Shown here in pieces: positions 25,305 through 33,619 of a DNA stretch of 64,000 nt (positions are counted from its first letter, which is position 1; every line of letters begins with the position of its first letter). The stretch comes from Mycobacterium gordonae (GTDB taxonomy: Bacteria; Actinomycetota; Actinomycetes; Mycobacteriales; Mycobacteriaceae). A program made the position numbers and the translations under genes. The DNA lies in NCBI RefSeq assembly GCF_002101675.1, contig NZ_LQOY01000210.1, forward strand, positions 1 through 64,000, given 5' to 3'. Under the pieces are notes generated by a model. That model was given only the letters and a program-made list of their open reading frames with translations. It was not told the DNA's origin and made no database searches.

Positions 25305-26095
25305 CCGTCGAACACCGCGTTCATCCGCATCTTGAAGGCGTCGTCGAACCGGCGGTAGGTGCTGCGTAATGCGTTGCCCGGCCAGTGATCTTCGACGAGC
25401 TCAGCGGGCAGCAGCGGGTCGAGTTGAAGGTGCCGGACCACCGCGATCGACAGCGCGAACTCGTCGGTGAAGTGCTCGACCGAATTGTCGTGCCGGTTAC
25501 CCTCGAGCGCGGTCCGCATCGCGTCGATGAGCGCCCTGGCGTCGTCGGCCCAGCCGTCGAGGGCGAACAACGACCGCATCTTGTCGGCAGTGATGTCGGT
25601 AGCCGCACCGTGGAAATGCGTGCACTGTCGGTCCAGGACCGCACGGGACGCCGAAAGGCGTTGCGGGTCAAGATTGTCCGGGCGTATCCAGACGCCTTCC
25701 CGAAAGTCGGCCAGGTGCAGGGCCATCGCTGCCTTGCGCAGTTCCAGCCGATCGGATGCGCTGCGCCGCTCCACCGAGACGATGGCAAGCTCCCACGTGC
25801 CGTCCCATTGTCTGACATCGTCGATTCGAGAAGCCTCGTCGACCCGCTGGCGGCGTTCGGCCAACCGGCCCGCGAGTGCGTAGCTGCCTTCGTCGGCAGT
25901 GAGTTCTCCGTTGCTGACCATCCGCCACAGGCAGGTGCGGGCGGCGCCGTCGCTGATGCCGAACAGGGACGCCAGTGCCACCAGATTCGACACCGGCAGC
26001 CGGGCCTCGTCAGAGCCCAACAATGCCGATGCGAGCACCGAACGTGCGCTGAGCGGTCGGTCACCGATCAGTTCGCGCACACGAGATCCGGACAT
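25301..26095 (-). CDS. PaaX family transcriptional regulator
   Basis: The protein has the PaaX layout: an N-terminal winged helix (PLSARSVLASALLG, ISDGAARTCLWRMVSNGELTADEGSYALAG), a central domain (WDGTWELAIVSVERR) and a helical C-terminus. The frame opens at ATG 26158, but the first 21 residues from there are unlike the family; ATG 26095 gives a normal start and leaves room for the divergent Rieske promoter. PaaX proteins repress aromatic-acid catabolism and release DNA on binding a CoA ester, so the divergent ring-hydroxylating oxygenase is its likely target. Confidence 0.85.
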   Translation of the reverse strand: MSGSRVRELIGDRPLSARSVLASALLGSDEARLPVSNLVALASLFGISDGAARTCLWRMVSNGELTADEGSYALAGRLAERRQRVDEASRIDDVRQWDGTWELAIVSVERRSASDRLELRKAAMALHLADFREGVWIRPDNLDPQRLSASRAVLDRQCTHFHGAATDITADKMRSLFALDGWADDARALIDAMRTALEGNRHDNSVEHFTDEFALSIAVVRHLQLDPLLPAELVEDHWPGNALRSTYRRFDDAFKMRMNAVFDG

Positions 26096-26144
26096 GGCGG
26101 GCACCGATACATCTTCGCCGATCAGGCCCCATATCACTAAATTG

Positions 26145-26173
26145 TTGACGTGTGGCATTCAAACTGTGATACT
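26145..26173 (+). promoter_or_regulatory. SigA-like promoter for the Rieske oxygenase, leaderless start
   Basis: TTGACG (26145-26150), a 17-base spacer and GATACT (26168-26173) fit a housekeeping promoter. Transcription would begin about 7 bases later, at or beside the GTG at 26181, so the transcript would be leaderless. The site lies within the first codons of the PaaX gene if that gene were taken from 26158. Confidence 0.55.
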
Positions 26174-26180
26174 GACCAAC

Positions 26181-27368
26181 GTGGCCTCCCCGACGAAGCC
26201 GTTGGTTGCCGATGACGTCGAGATAGTTCGGCGAGTCCTGGCCCATATCGACGCCGGCACCACCGATGAGGGCGCCGCCTGGCGCGAACCGGTCGTAAAC
26301 TATCTGGACGCAACGCGATTCGCCCAGGAGCTGAAGATGTTGCGGTCGATGCCAAGCGTCTTCGTACCGTCTGCGGCGATCCCGAACCCGGGGGACCACG
26401 TCGAACGGACGGCGTTCGGGGTGCCGCTGTTCGCGGTGCGCGGTCGGGACCGGCGCGCACGGGTCTTCCGGAATGCGTGCCGTCACAGAGGGTTCACGCT
26501 CGTCGAGGGCGCCGGATGTGCCCACGCCCTGGTGTGCCGCTACCACGGCTGGACCTACCGGCTGGACGGGTCACTCGCCCATGTCCCACACCAGGAGGCA
26601 TTTCCCGATCTCGACCTGCCGGGCCGGGGGTTGATCGAGGTCGACAGCCATGAGGTGGACGGCCTGGTCGTCATTGACGCGCTGGATTCGCGTCCTGATC
26701 CGGACGACGACGCCCTGGCCTGGTTGACCGACGGAACTCCGTGGCGCGACAAGCTCGTGCCCGCGCAACGACTCGTGTATGTCGACGCCACGTTACGACC
26801 GATGAATTGGAAGGTCCTCGTCGAGCAGTTCCTGGAGGGCTACCACATCCGCTCGACGCACAAAGACACCTTCTTCCCGCTGCAGTACGACGACCTCAAC
26901 GTGGTGGAGGTGTTCGGCCCGAATTCCCGTCTGACCTTCCCCTACCGCAACATTGAGCGGCTGCGTGACCGACCAGAGAGCACCTGGAGCACTGACGCCC
27001 GGGTGACATACCTGTATCAGCTTTTTCCCAACGTGATGCTGGCGACGTTCCCCGACCTGATGTTGATGATCGTGGTCGACCCGGTCGACATCGGGCACAG
27101 CATGGTCACCGTCTATTCGATGGTCCGGCCGGAGATGGCCGATCGATCGGAAAGCGATGTGGGTCAACCTAACCCGGCGGCCGCGGGCACGCTCATCGCG
27201 CGCGGAACCGTGGAGGATAACGAGATGTCAGAGGGCGTTCAGCGCGGCTTGAGTTCCGGGGCGAACGCTTTTGTCGAATTCGGCAGGCACGAGAGTGCGG
27301 CCGGGCATTTTCACGCGGTGCTCGACGAGCGCTTGGCGCGATCGACGCCGGCCATTACGGCGTCTTGA
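26181..27368 (+). CDS. Rieske [2Fe-2S] ring-hydroxylating oxygenase, large subunit
   Basis: The 395-residue protein has the Rieske cluster ligands CRH at 100-102 and CRYH at 119-122, then the mononuclear-iron domain with EQFLEGYHIRSTH near 220, the normal order for an aromatic-ring or sterol oxygenase alpha subunit. A reductase/ferredoxin partner is not encoded nearby. GTG 26181 is chosen because a good promoter ends just before it; GTG 26166 is the alternative. It is divergent from the PaaX regulator, which probably represses it. The 3' end overlaps the convergent deacetylase gene by 14 bases. Confidence 0.87.
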   Translation: MASPTKPLVADDVEIVRRVLAHIDAGTTDEGAAWREPVVNYLDATRFAQELKMLRSMPSVFVPSAAIPNPGDHVERTAFGVPLFAVRGRDRRARVFRNACRHRGFTLVEGAGCAHALVCRYHGWTYRLDGSLAHVPHQEAFPDLDLPGRGLIEVDSHEVDGLVVIDALDSRPDPDDDALAWLTDGTPWRDKLVPAQRLVYVDATLRPMNWKVLVEQFLEGYHIRSTHKDTFFPLQYDDLNVVEVFGPNSRLTFPYRNIERLRDRPESTWSTDARVTYLYQLFPNVMLATFPDLMLMIVVDPVDIGHSMVTVYSMVRPEMADRSESDVGQPNPAAAGTLIARGTVEDNEMSEGVQRGLSSGANAFVEFGRHESAAGHFHAVLDERLARSTPAITAS

Positions 27369-28182
27369 GGAAAATGTCGTTGAAGGTGACGGTGCGCAGA
27401 TTGCGCGCGCGGATGATGTCGACCAGCTGCGGGTAGACGTGGGTGACGGGCAGGTGATTGAGGTGCCCGATCACGATCGACTGCGGCGTGAAGTACTGGT
27501 CGGCCATCTTCACGATGTATTCCTCGGTGATCAGCGTCGAGTCCGACAACGAGCCCGACCACAGGACCGGAACGCTGTAGCCCAGGTCGGCGGCCACCGC
27601 GTCGACGTCGGCGTTGTGCTTGGCATACGGTGGCCGCCAATAGGGTTTGGCGCCGACACCGTACGTCTTCTTCAAGAAATCGTCGTTGCGCATCAGCTGC
27701 TTGGCGATCTCGCCCTTGGACAGCGTCGTCAAATCGGGGTGTGACCAGGTGTGGTTGCCGAGTTCGATCTGCCCGGATTCGACCAACGGCCGGAGCAACG
27801 CCAGATTATCGGTCCAGGAGTCGTAGGTGCCGTTGACGAAGTACGTCAACCGGATACCGGTGTCCTTGGCGAACTGCGTGTAAGCCCGCACCACCTCGCT
27901 GTTGGTCCCGTCGTCGACGGTCAGCGCCAGCAGGTCACCACTGCCCGGGAGCTGGCTGAGCACGCCGCCGCCGGGCAGCCGTACGCGTGCGCTCGGCGGT
28001 GGCGGCGGCAGCAGTCCCGCGACGGTCGGCCCGGCAGGTGGCGCGGCGGCAGCGGCATCGGCCGCCGGGGCCTGCGCGAATGTCTGCGTGCGCGGATCCA
28101 CCATGCATCGAGCCAGACCTACGCCCGCGACGGTGGTGACGGCGAGGGATCCAAGGAAACGGCGGCGGCTCAGCTCTGACAT
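27355..28182 (-). CDS. secreted polysaccharide deacetylase (NodB homology domain), Tat signal
   Basis: From ATG 28182 the protein (275 residues) starts MSELSRRRFLGSLAVTTVAG, a twin-arginine (Tat) signal, then a Pro/Ala-rich linker and a NodB domain: TVDDGTN near residue 92, the HTWSHPDL metal-binding pair near 143, RPPYAKHN near 185 and a C-terminal IVIGHLNH. It should remove acetyl groups from cell-wall or capsule sugars outside the cytoplasm. It resembles M. tuberculosis Rv1096 in length and layout. The frame is open to 28245, but that start would bury the Tat motif. Confidence 0.87.
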   Translation of the reverse strand: MSELSRRRFLGSLAVTTVAGVGLARCMVDPRTQTFAQAPAADAAAAAPPAGPTVAGLLPPPPPSARVRLPGGGVLSQLPGSGDLLALTVDDGTNSEVVRAYTQFAKDTGIRLTYFVNGTYDSWTDNLALLRPLVESGQIELGNHTWSHPDLTTLSKGEIAKQLMRNDDFLKKTYGVGAKPYWRPPYAKHNADVDAVAADLGYSVPVLWSGSLSDSTLITEEYIVKMADQYFTPQSIVIGHLNHLPVTHVYPQLVDIIRARNLRTVTFNDIFLKTP

Positions 28183-28352
28183 TCGAGGGCCGCAATCGAT
28201 CTCCGGGTGCGCCAGGAACCTTGCGGACCCGCACCCGGGCCGCAAAACCGCTCCACCAGCAACGACACCACAGCAGCGAACCGTACCATGACCTGCGCGG
28301 ACATCTCCGGCGCAACGCCCCAGCAGCGCCGAAGTGTTGCGGCAATCACAAA

Positions 28353-29174
28353 TCAGCAGTAGCCGATGCCGATGTCGACCGACAGCTGCGTTCCGGTTAC
28401 GAACTTGGATTGATCGGATGCCAGCCAGGCGACGGCATCGGCGATGTCCTCGGGCTGGGCGATGCCCTCGGGTAACAGCGGCTTATGCATGTCACGCAGG
28501 TGCGGGTGGGTGTCGGCGGCCGATTCCATGGCTTCGCGCATCCGGCCGGTACCCATCGGGGTGGCAACTGCTCCCGGATTGAGGCTGTTCACCCGAATGT
28601 TGTGCCGGCCGAGTTCGGCGGCGAACCCGCGTGCCATGCCGACGACGGCGTGCTTACTGGCGGTGTAGTGGATCATGAACGACTGCATCCTGATCCCTGC
28701 GGCCGATCCGATCAGGATGATCGAGCCCCCGCGGCCACCGTCGATGATGGGATGGGCGCCGGCCATCACGGTGTTCCAGGTGCCGAGGACGTTGGTGTCG
28801 ATGGTGTCCCGGAATGCTTGAGCGGTGATCTGATCCCAGGCCGCGGGATTGCAGATGCCCGCATTGGCGACGATGACGTCGAGACGGCCGAGTTCACCCA
28901 CCCCGCGGTCCACGGCGGTCGTCAGCGCGTCCAGGTCGCGCACGTCGACCGCCGACGTCACGACCCGCCGGCCATTGGCCTGGACGAGCCGCGCGGTCTC
29001 GGCGAGGTCGTCAGGCGTCGGCGAGTCATAGGGAACGCTGGACGGCAGCGGGCCGGCGAGGTCGAGGGCGATGACGTCGGCGCCGTCAGCGCTCAGTCGC
29101 ACGGCGTGCGCCCGCCCCTGCCCCCGTGCGGCGCCGGTGATCAACGCGACGCGTCCGTCCAGTGGCTTAGTCAT
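28353..29174 (-). CDS. mycofactocin-coupled SDR family oxidoreductase
   Basis: From ATG 29174 the protein is 273 residues. It has the extended motif ITGAARGQGRAHAV with the inserted loop before VVTSAVDVRD that characterises the mycofactocin-dependent SDR group (tightly held, non-exchangeable NAD). Catalytic residues: IGSAAG near 155 and YTASKHAVVG near 168; C-terminus LSVDIGIGYC. The substrate is an unknown alcohol, reoxidised through mycofactocin. The intergenic stretch 28183-28352 upstream of the deacetylase start shows nothing I recognise. Confidence 0.87.
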   Translation of the reverse strand: MTKPLDGRVALITGAARGQGRAHAVRLSADGADVIALDLAGPLPSSVPYDSPTPDDLAETARLVQANGRRVVTSAVDVRDLDALTTAVDRGVGELGRLDVIVANAGICNPAAWDQITAQAFRDTIDTNVLGTWNTVMAGAHPIIDGGRGGSIILIGSAAGIRMQSFMIHYTASKHAVVGMARGFAAELGRHNIRVNSLNPGAVATPMGTGRMREAMESAADTHPHLRDMHKPLLPEGIAQPEDIADAVAWLASDQSKFVTGTQLSVDIGIGYC

Positions 29175-29228
29175 CGGTCTCCCTGCGCGGTCGTGCTCCC
29201 TCGACGGGTCCGACGATAGGCTGGCAGC

Positions 29229-29702
29229 ATGACTGTCATTGTTGTCGACAGGGGGCCCCGAAGGGTCAGTCGCAGGGTGGAGGTGGCCGCGCCGGCATCG
29301 GAGTTGTTCGCGATGGCCGCTGACCCCCGGCGGCACCGTGAACTAGATGGCTCGGGCACGGTGCAGGCCAACGTCAAGGCCCCGGCTCAGCTCGCCGAAG
29401 GTTCGAAGTTCTCCACGAACATGAAGATGTTCGCCCTGCCTTACCGCATCACCAGCACAGTGACCGCGTTCAAGCCCGACGAGCTGATCGAGTGGCGGCA
29501 CCCGCTGGGCCACCGGTGGCGGTGGGAATTCCAGGCGCTGTCGCCCACCCTCACTCAGGTCACCGAGACCTTCGACTACCACGACGCCGGGACGCTGAAG
29601 AAGAAGCTCAAGTACTACGAGCGGATGGGTTTCGCCAAGGCGAACGCGTCCGGTATCGAAGCGACGCTGGCCAAGCTGCGCGACCGCTACGCGACGCGGT
29701 GA
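29229..29702 (+). CDS. SRPBCC (START-like) family protein
   Basis: This 157-residue protein has the START-like pattern: RRVEVAAPASELFAMAADPRRHRE at the N-terminus, central strands (FALPYRITSTVTAF), the W-rich strand HRWRWEFQAL and a long C-terminal helix (KKKLKYYERMGFAKANASGIEATLAKL). Such proteins bind hydrophobic ligands in a helix-grip cavity. It is divergent from the mycofactocin-type SDR and ends 1 base before the convergent PPOX gene's stop. Confidence 0.83.
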   Translation: MTVIVVDRGPRRVSRRVEVAAPASELFAMAADPRRHRELDGSGTVQANVKAPAQLAEGSKFSTNMKMFALPYRITSTVTAFKPDELIEWRHPLGHRWRWEFQALSPTLTQVTETFDYHDAGTLKKKLKYYERMGFAKANASGIEATLAKLRDRYATR

Positions 29703-29703
29703 T

Positions 29704-30261
29704 TCATGCCGCCGGATCGGCGGCATCCCAGGGCACCACGCCGGAAACCCAGTGCGAGAGCTGTTCGACCTGGTCATTGCGGTGCAGGTGCCGCGGCGGC
29801 GTGGCGAACGTCGAGTAGGGACGGCACCGGATCACCACGCGATTCTCGCGGTCGCACATTGCCTCGATCGACGGGCGCGCCTCGGGCCCGAGAGGCTGGC
29901 CCGACATCCGTCCGGCCACCGCCATCATCACGTCGACCGCCAGGTCGCGGTCCGCATCCAACGTCGCGTCGGTGTAGACCTGCAGATAGGTGAAAGGCCA
30001 GCGCTCGTCCAGCACGCACAGGCTGATCTTGTTGTCGCGCTCGATGATTCGGGCCTTGCCGCGACCGGCCATGGTGGAAACGAGCAGTTCGCCGCCGTCG
30101 GTGGGGATGTAATAGACGATCGACATCGCCGGTCCGTCGTTGCGCCTGCGGTAGCCGAACACCGCCGTGCGGTGTGTGCGGACGAATTCGCGTCGCTCCG
30201 AGGGGAGCATGTCGCGGTCGGTGGGAGCCGTGAAGGGCTCGGCTGCGAGGGGGAGAAGCAT
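29704..30261 (-). CDS. PPOX-class (FMN/F420-binding) flavin-fold protein
   Basis: The 185-residue protein has the split-barrel signature of the pyridoxamine-5-phosphate-oxidase-like family: FVRTHRTAVFGYRRRNDGPAM, IPTDGGELLVSTMAGRGKARI and ISLCVLDERWPFTYLQV. Mycobacterial members bind F420 or FMN and reduce or oxidise small substrates; which one is not clear. It is divergent from a TetR gene whose operator-like palindrome (30302-30330) lies 41 bases upstream of this start. Confidence 0.83.
   Translation of the reverse strand: MLLPLAAEPFTAPTDRDMLPSERREFVRTHRTAVFGYRRRNDGPAMSIVYYIPTDGGELLVSTMAGRGKARIIERDNKISLCVLDERWPFTYLQVYTDATLDADRDLAVDVMMAVAGRMSGQPLGPEARPSIEAMCDRENRVVIRCRPYSTFATPPRHLHRNDQVEQLSHWVSGVVPWDAADPAA
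29706..29726. terminator. short perfect hairpin at convergent gene ends
   Basis: ATGCCGCCG and CGGCGGCAT are exact 9-base arms around a 3-base loop, inside the last codons of the PPOX gene and 4 bases after the SRPBCC stop (29702). It could terminate the SRPBCC transcript; no U-run follows. Confidence 0.45.
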
Positions 30262-30301
30262 CCTGAAACGTCCTACATGGCAGGGGCGTTGACCCGCGGA
30301 C

Positions 30302-30330
30302 TATTTATGGATACAGTGTGTCCATAAATA
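30302..30330. promoter_or_regulatory. strong palindrome on the TetR start codon (operator candidate)
   Basis: TATTTATGGA (30302-30311) and TCCATAAATA (30321-30330) are perfect arms around 9 bases, with ACA / TGT pairing inside (30313-30315, 30317-30319). The site is AT-rich against the GC-rich background and covers the GTG start (30318) of the TetR gene, while lying 41 bases before the divergent PPOX gene. Confidence 0.7.
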
Positions 30331-30986
30331 CTGGCGATGTCAACCCTGCTCGAGCTCGGTCCCGGGGACGCCCGGCGCTGCCTCTGGACCGGATCGTCGG
30401 CGTGGCCCTCGAACTCGTCGACGAAGAAGGCGCCGAGGCGCTGTCCATGCGGTCACTGGCCCAGCGCCTGGGCTCGGGCACGGCGACGCTGTACCGGCAC
30501 TTCGCCAACCGGGCCGAACTGGTGGCCATGGTGGTGGACCGGATGCTCGGCGAGGTGGTGATCGATCGCGCCCCCGGGCTGCCGTGGGACGAGGCGTGTA
30601 TTGCGTTCGGGCACGCCATGTTTGACGCCCTTGGGCGGCATGGCAACGCCGCGCCGTTGCTGCTCGGACATGTCCCGGTGGGGCCGAATGCCATGGCTCA
30701 GCGGGAGTTCTTGCTCAGCTTGTTACTGGGCAACGGGTTCTCCGCGGAGTCCGCAGCGCGTACCTACGCCACCCTCTCGCGCTACGTCCTGGGCTTCGCC
30801 ATGCAGGTGCGGGCGTCGGCTGCGTCCGAGGAACAGGATGCCGCGGCGGCTGAGGCGTTCGGCCGCCTCGATCCCGCGACGTATCCGGCGACCGCCGCGG
30901 TCGCCGGATACTTGCCGGTGCCGCTGGCCGATGAGTTCAGCTTCGGCCTGCGGCTCATCTGCGCAGGGTTGGCCCGTCGGTCCTGA
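30318..30986 (+). CDS. TetR family transcriptional regulator
   Basis: The 222-residue protein has an HTH at about residues 41-66 (ALSMRSLAQRLGSGTATLYRHF) with a TetR_C-type sensor domain. The GTG start at 30318 lies inside a palindrome; later in-frame starts would cut into the HTH domain, so the transcript is probably leaderless and its own repressor would cover the start codon. Likely targets are itself and the divergent PPOX gene. Confidence 0.86.
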   Translation: MSINTGDVNPARARSRGRPALPLDRIVGVALELVDEEGAEALSMRSLAQRLGSGTATLYRHFANRAELVAMVVDRMLGEVVIDRAPGLPWDEACIAFGHAMFDALGRHGNAAPLLLGHVPVGPNAMAQREFLLSLLLGNGFSAESAARTYATLSRYVLGFAMQVRASAASEEQDAAAAEAFGRLDPATYPATAAVAGYLPVPLADEFSFGLRLICAGLARRS

Positions 30987-30990
30987 TCCG

Positions 30991-31707
30991 TCAGTTGCCG
31001 AAGCCGGACGGTGCGGGCGCCGGCGCAGGGGCGCCGCTGCCCAGTCGCGCGGCAGCGAAAGCGGCGCCCTGGTCGATCATCGCCCCGTCATCAGCGTAGG
31101 AGTTGTGCGCGGCGAAGTTCATTCCCTGCGAGCACACCGGGTCGTCAGGCGCGCAGATCTTGAGGGTCTTCGCCTGGTAGAGCGGACCGATCGCCACCTG
31201 CGGCTGACCCAGGAATTCCATCGCTCGCGTGTTGGGCGTCCCGAACAGGACCACGGATGAAACATGTTCGGCCACAGCCGGATCCAGCGGCTTGGGCACA
31301 GTCGCGGGGTCGACGCCGTCCGGAACTCTGGCGGAGGTGACGAAGCCCATGACCGCGGCGCCCTGCGAGAAGCCGGAGAGCACCATCTTGGTCTTGGGGC
31401 AGGCGCCCGCCATCGAGTTGACGTGCGCGCCGGCGTCCCGGATTCCGTCGACCCCGGTAGCCCACTCCTCGCTGGCCGGGTAGTTGACGGAGTACACGCC
31501 CATGGACTGCGTGCCGATCCGCGGGCGCAGGGCGTCGACGAATGCCTGTCCGGTGGCGCCGAGGCCTTCCTCACCGGTACCCCTGGCGTACACCACCTCC
31601 ACATCGGGGCACGGCTCAGCCGACGCAACGGGCGTGGCGAAGGGCAGGACGAGGGCGCTGAAACCCGCAGCCGCGGCTGCTGCGGAACCGAGAAAACGGG
31701 TGATCAT
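30991..31707 (-). CDS. secreted cutinase family (Culp) hydrolase
   Basis: From ATG 31707 the protein is 238 residues with a Sec signal peptide (MITRFLGSAAAAAAGFSALV..., cleavage after VASA) and the cutinase fold: VVYARGTGEEGLG near 39, the nucleophile elbow GFSQGA near 113, and the Asp/His region APDDPVCSQGMNFAAHNSYADDG near 185-207 with disulfide cysteines. Culp proteins are secreted esterases/lipases of mycobacteria. A Pro/Ala-rich tail follows. A palindrome lies 56 bases upstream. It is convergent with the preceding TetR gene (4-base gap). Confidence 0.9.
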   Translation of the reverse strand: MITRFLGSAAAAAAGFSALVLPFATPVASAEPCPDVEVVYARGTGEEGLGATGQAFVDALRPRIGTQSMGVYSVNYPASEEWATGVDGIRDAGAHVNSMAGACPKTKMVLSGFSQGAAVMGFVTSARVPDGVDPATVPKPLDPAVAEHVSSVVLFGTPNTRAMEFLGQPQVAIGPLYQAKTLKICAPDDPVCSQGMNFAAHNSYADDGAMIDQGAAFAAARLGSGAPAPAPAPSGFGN

Positions 31708-31762
31708 GCCGCTTATTTTGCCCCGAGTATCCGGTATCCAAACCACCGCAAGCGTATTATTA

Positions 31763-31778
31763 CTGTGAATTTTCACAG
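31763..31778. promoter_or_regulatory. palindrome upstream of cutinase gene
   Basis: CTGTGAATTTTCACAG has 7-base perfect arms and a 2-base centre. It resembles a CRP-type TGTGA/TCACA site, but the spacing is 4 instead of 6, so a different regulator may bind. It lies 56 bases before the cutinase ATG. Confidence 0.4.
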
Positions 31779-31811
31779 CATGGGTTCAAGCGGATTTCCC
31801 ATGGTGTAGGG

Positions 31812-31835
31812 CCCGAACCGTTTCACACGTTCGGG
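31812..31835 (-). terminator. hairpin at the stop of the LLM gene
   Basis: CCCGAAC and GTTCGGG (7-base arms, 10-base loop) straddle the LLM stop codon at 31823. No U-run follows, which is common for mycobacterial terminators. Confidence 0.4.
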
Positions 31836-32803
31836 AGCACTTCGTCGACCAAGCGGTGCAGACTGGCCCACCCCTCGTCGATCGGCAGACCGCCGACCAA
31901 GGGGTTCATCACGATGTCTTTTCGGCCGCCATGGATCTGCGCGAGCAACTGGTCCGGAGTGAGGATCTCCACGTTGTTGAGCCGCCGCAGATCGGCAACC
32001 GACGCCGCCGGCGCCTCGTTCGGCCGGGGAACCCCGTCCCGTTTCCAGCCGGAGTACTCGACAGCCTCGTTCATGATGAACTCGCCGTAGCGGGACCAGG
32101 CCTCGTCCGGGTCCGGATGCAGCAAGGTGACCGTGCTGCCGTTCTCGGGGTAGTAGGCGAAGCCCGTCTTGCCGTGCTTGCGCAACTCGTCGGTATAGAC
32201 GGTCACCAACTCGGGCATGGCCATCGGCGGCGAGAACGGCAACCCGAAACGCGCCGCCCGGCGCGCCGCGGCCACGGTCATCCCGCCGACGAAGAAGAAC
32301 GGGTGCGGACGGGTGTGCGGCTTGGGCGTGACATTGACGACGGCGCCGTCGTACTCGAAGGGCTCGTCACCCCACGCCTTCAACAGCACCGAGAGACAGC
32401 GGTCCATCAAGGCGCCGCGCCGCGACCACTCTTTGCCGACCGCACGGTATTCCTCAGGGCGATAACCCATTCCGGCCACGAAACTGAACCGGCCCTGGGC
32501 CAGGTTGTCGAGCACCGCGATGTCTTCGGCGAGCCTGATCGGATCGTAGAGCGGGACGATGAGCGCGTTGATGCTGATGCGGATGCGACGGGTCCGTCCC
32601 GCCACCGCGGCCGCCAGCAACAACGGTGACGGGAGCCAACCGGTGGCGGCCAGGTGGTGTTCCTCGCCGCTGATCGCCGTCAAGCCGCTGTGGTCGGCGA
32701 ATTCCGCCATCTCCAGTGCGGCGCGGTAGCGATCACCATGGGGCGCGGCCGGATTCGCGACATTGGTCATGTTCAGCCGCAGCGCGGTAAGCAGTTCCGT
32801 CAT
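31823..32803 (-). CDS. LLM-class (luciferase-like) flavin/F420-dependent oxidoreductase
   Basis: The 326-residue protein has the luciferase-like TIM-barrel pattern: MAEFADHSGLTAISGEEHH near 32, INALIVPLYDPIRLAEDIAVLDNLAQGRF near 78-106 and FFFVGGMTVAAARRAARFGLPF near 170. Mycobacterial members mostly use F420. The substrate is unknown. Its ATG overlaps the stop of the upstream TetR gene by 1 base, so the two form an operon transcribed away from the palindrome at 33544. Confidence 0.88.
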   Translation of the reverse strand: MTELLTALRLNMTNVANPAAPHGDRYRAALEMAEFADHSGLTAISGEEHHLAATGWLPSPLLLAAAVAGRTRRIRISINALIVPLYDPIRLAEDIAVLDNLAQGRFSFVAGMGYRPEEYRAVGKEWSRRGALMDRCLSVLLKAWGDEPFEYDGAVVNVTPKPHTRPHPFFFVGGMTVAAARRAARFGLPFSPPMAMPELVTVYTDELRKHGKTGFAYYPENGSTVTLLHPDPDEAWSRYGEFIMNEAVEYSGWKRDGVPRPNEAPAASVADLRRLNNVEILTPDQLLAQIHGGRKDIVMNPLVGGLPIDEGWASLHRLVDEVLPNV

Positions 32804-33468
32804 CAGCTGCCGGGTTTCGGGCGCGCGAACAGGGTCCCCCTGATCATCCGCTTGGCGGCGCTCAGCGTGGCGTCATAGGACTCCCGGGAGCTGCGCGCCG
32901 CCGGTTCCGTCAGGCCGCGGGTCAGTGCGCAGATGGCATCGATGGCGGCCGCGGTGTTGGTGGCCGGTGAGAGCGCGCCGCGACTGTGCGCATTCTCGAC
33001 GATCTCGGTGACGACGTCGCGCAGCGCCTTCGAGCCGGGATATTGTCCGCCGCTCAGCACCGACTGAGTGGTACTGCCGGAGCGCACGGCGCGTAGGAAA
33101 GCGGCCAGGTGGGGATAGTCGCGCATCAGCCGCTTCGATTCGTCCAGCACGGCATCAAGCTGGTCGGCGACGTCATCAGAGCCCTCGACGGCAGCACGCA
33201 GTCGGGGCAGGACGATGTTCTCGATCTCCTCACTGGTCGCCTTGAGCAGTTCGGCCTTGTTCGGGAAATAGTGGTAAAGGCTGCCGCTGGTCATGTCTGC
33301 GGCCCGGGCGATCTCCCGGATCGTCGTCTGCGAATAGCCGACCTCAGCCACGCACCGCATCGCCGCAGCCATGATCCGGTGGCGGGTCTGCTCACCGTCT
33401 GCGCCCACCGGACGGCCGAGCTGAGTTCCCGGCGGCGACGGATCGGACAGGGAAGAACTGACTGTCAC
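32803..33468 (-). CDS. TetR family transcriptional regulator, paralogue A
   Basis: The 221-residue protein begins MTVSSSLSDPSPPGTQLGRPVGADGEQTRHRI and has an HTH at about residues 48-70 (QTTIREIARAADMTSGSLYHYF). It is clearly paralogous to the divergent TetR at 33620: both share the TQLGRPVGA-GE-TR--I segment, MRCVA-VGYS--TIREIAR, and YFPNKAELL-AT. The two may bind the same perfect palindrome (33544-33561). It is co-transcribed with the LLM oxidoreductase. Confidence 0.9.
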   Translation of the reverse strand: MTVSSSLSDPSPPGTQLGRPVGADGEQTRHRIMAAAMRCVAEVGYSQTTIREIARAADMTSGSLYHYFPNKAELLKATSEEIENIVLPRLRAAVEGSDDVADQLDAVLDESKRLMRDYPHLAAFLRAVRSGSTTQSVLSGGQYPGSKALRDVVTEIVENAHSRGALSPATNTAAAIDAICALTRGLTEPAARSSRESYDATLSAAKRMIRGTLFARPKPGS

Positions 33469-33543
33469 GCCGTATTGCCCCCATCGAGAATCGCCGAAAA
33501 TCGCCTACCGACCGCGACCGGCGGCCGCAGGAACTAATTGATC

Positions 33544-33561
33544 GGTCGAATATATTCGACC
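33544..33561. promoter_or_regulatory. perfect 18-base palindrome between paralogous TetR genes
   Basis: GGTCGAATATATTCGACC is fully self-complementary. It lies in the 151-base region between TetR paralogue A (start 33468) and paralogue B (start 33620) and is the obvious operator for one or both. Confidence 0.75.
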
Positions 33562-33619
33562 ACGACACCGACCCCACCTCTTGAGGTGGACAGCTACACG
33601 AGTGAGGACACGGCTCACC

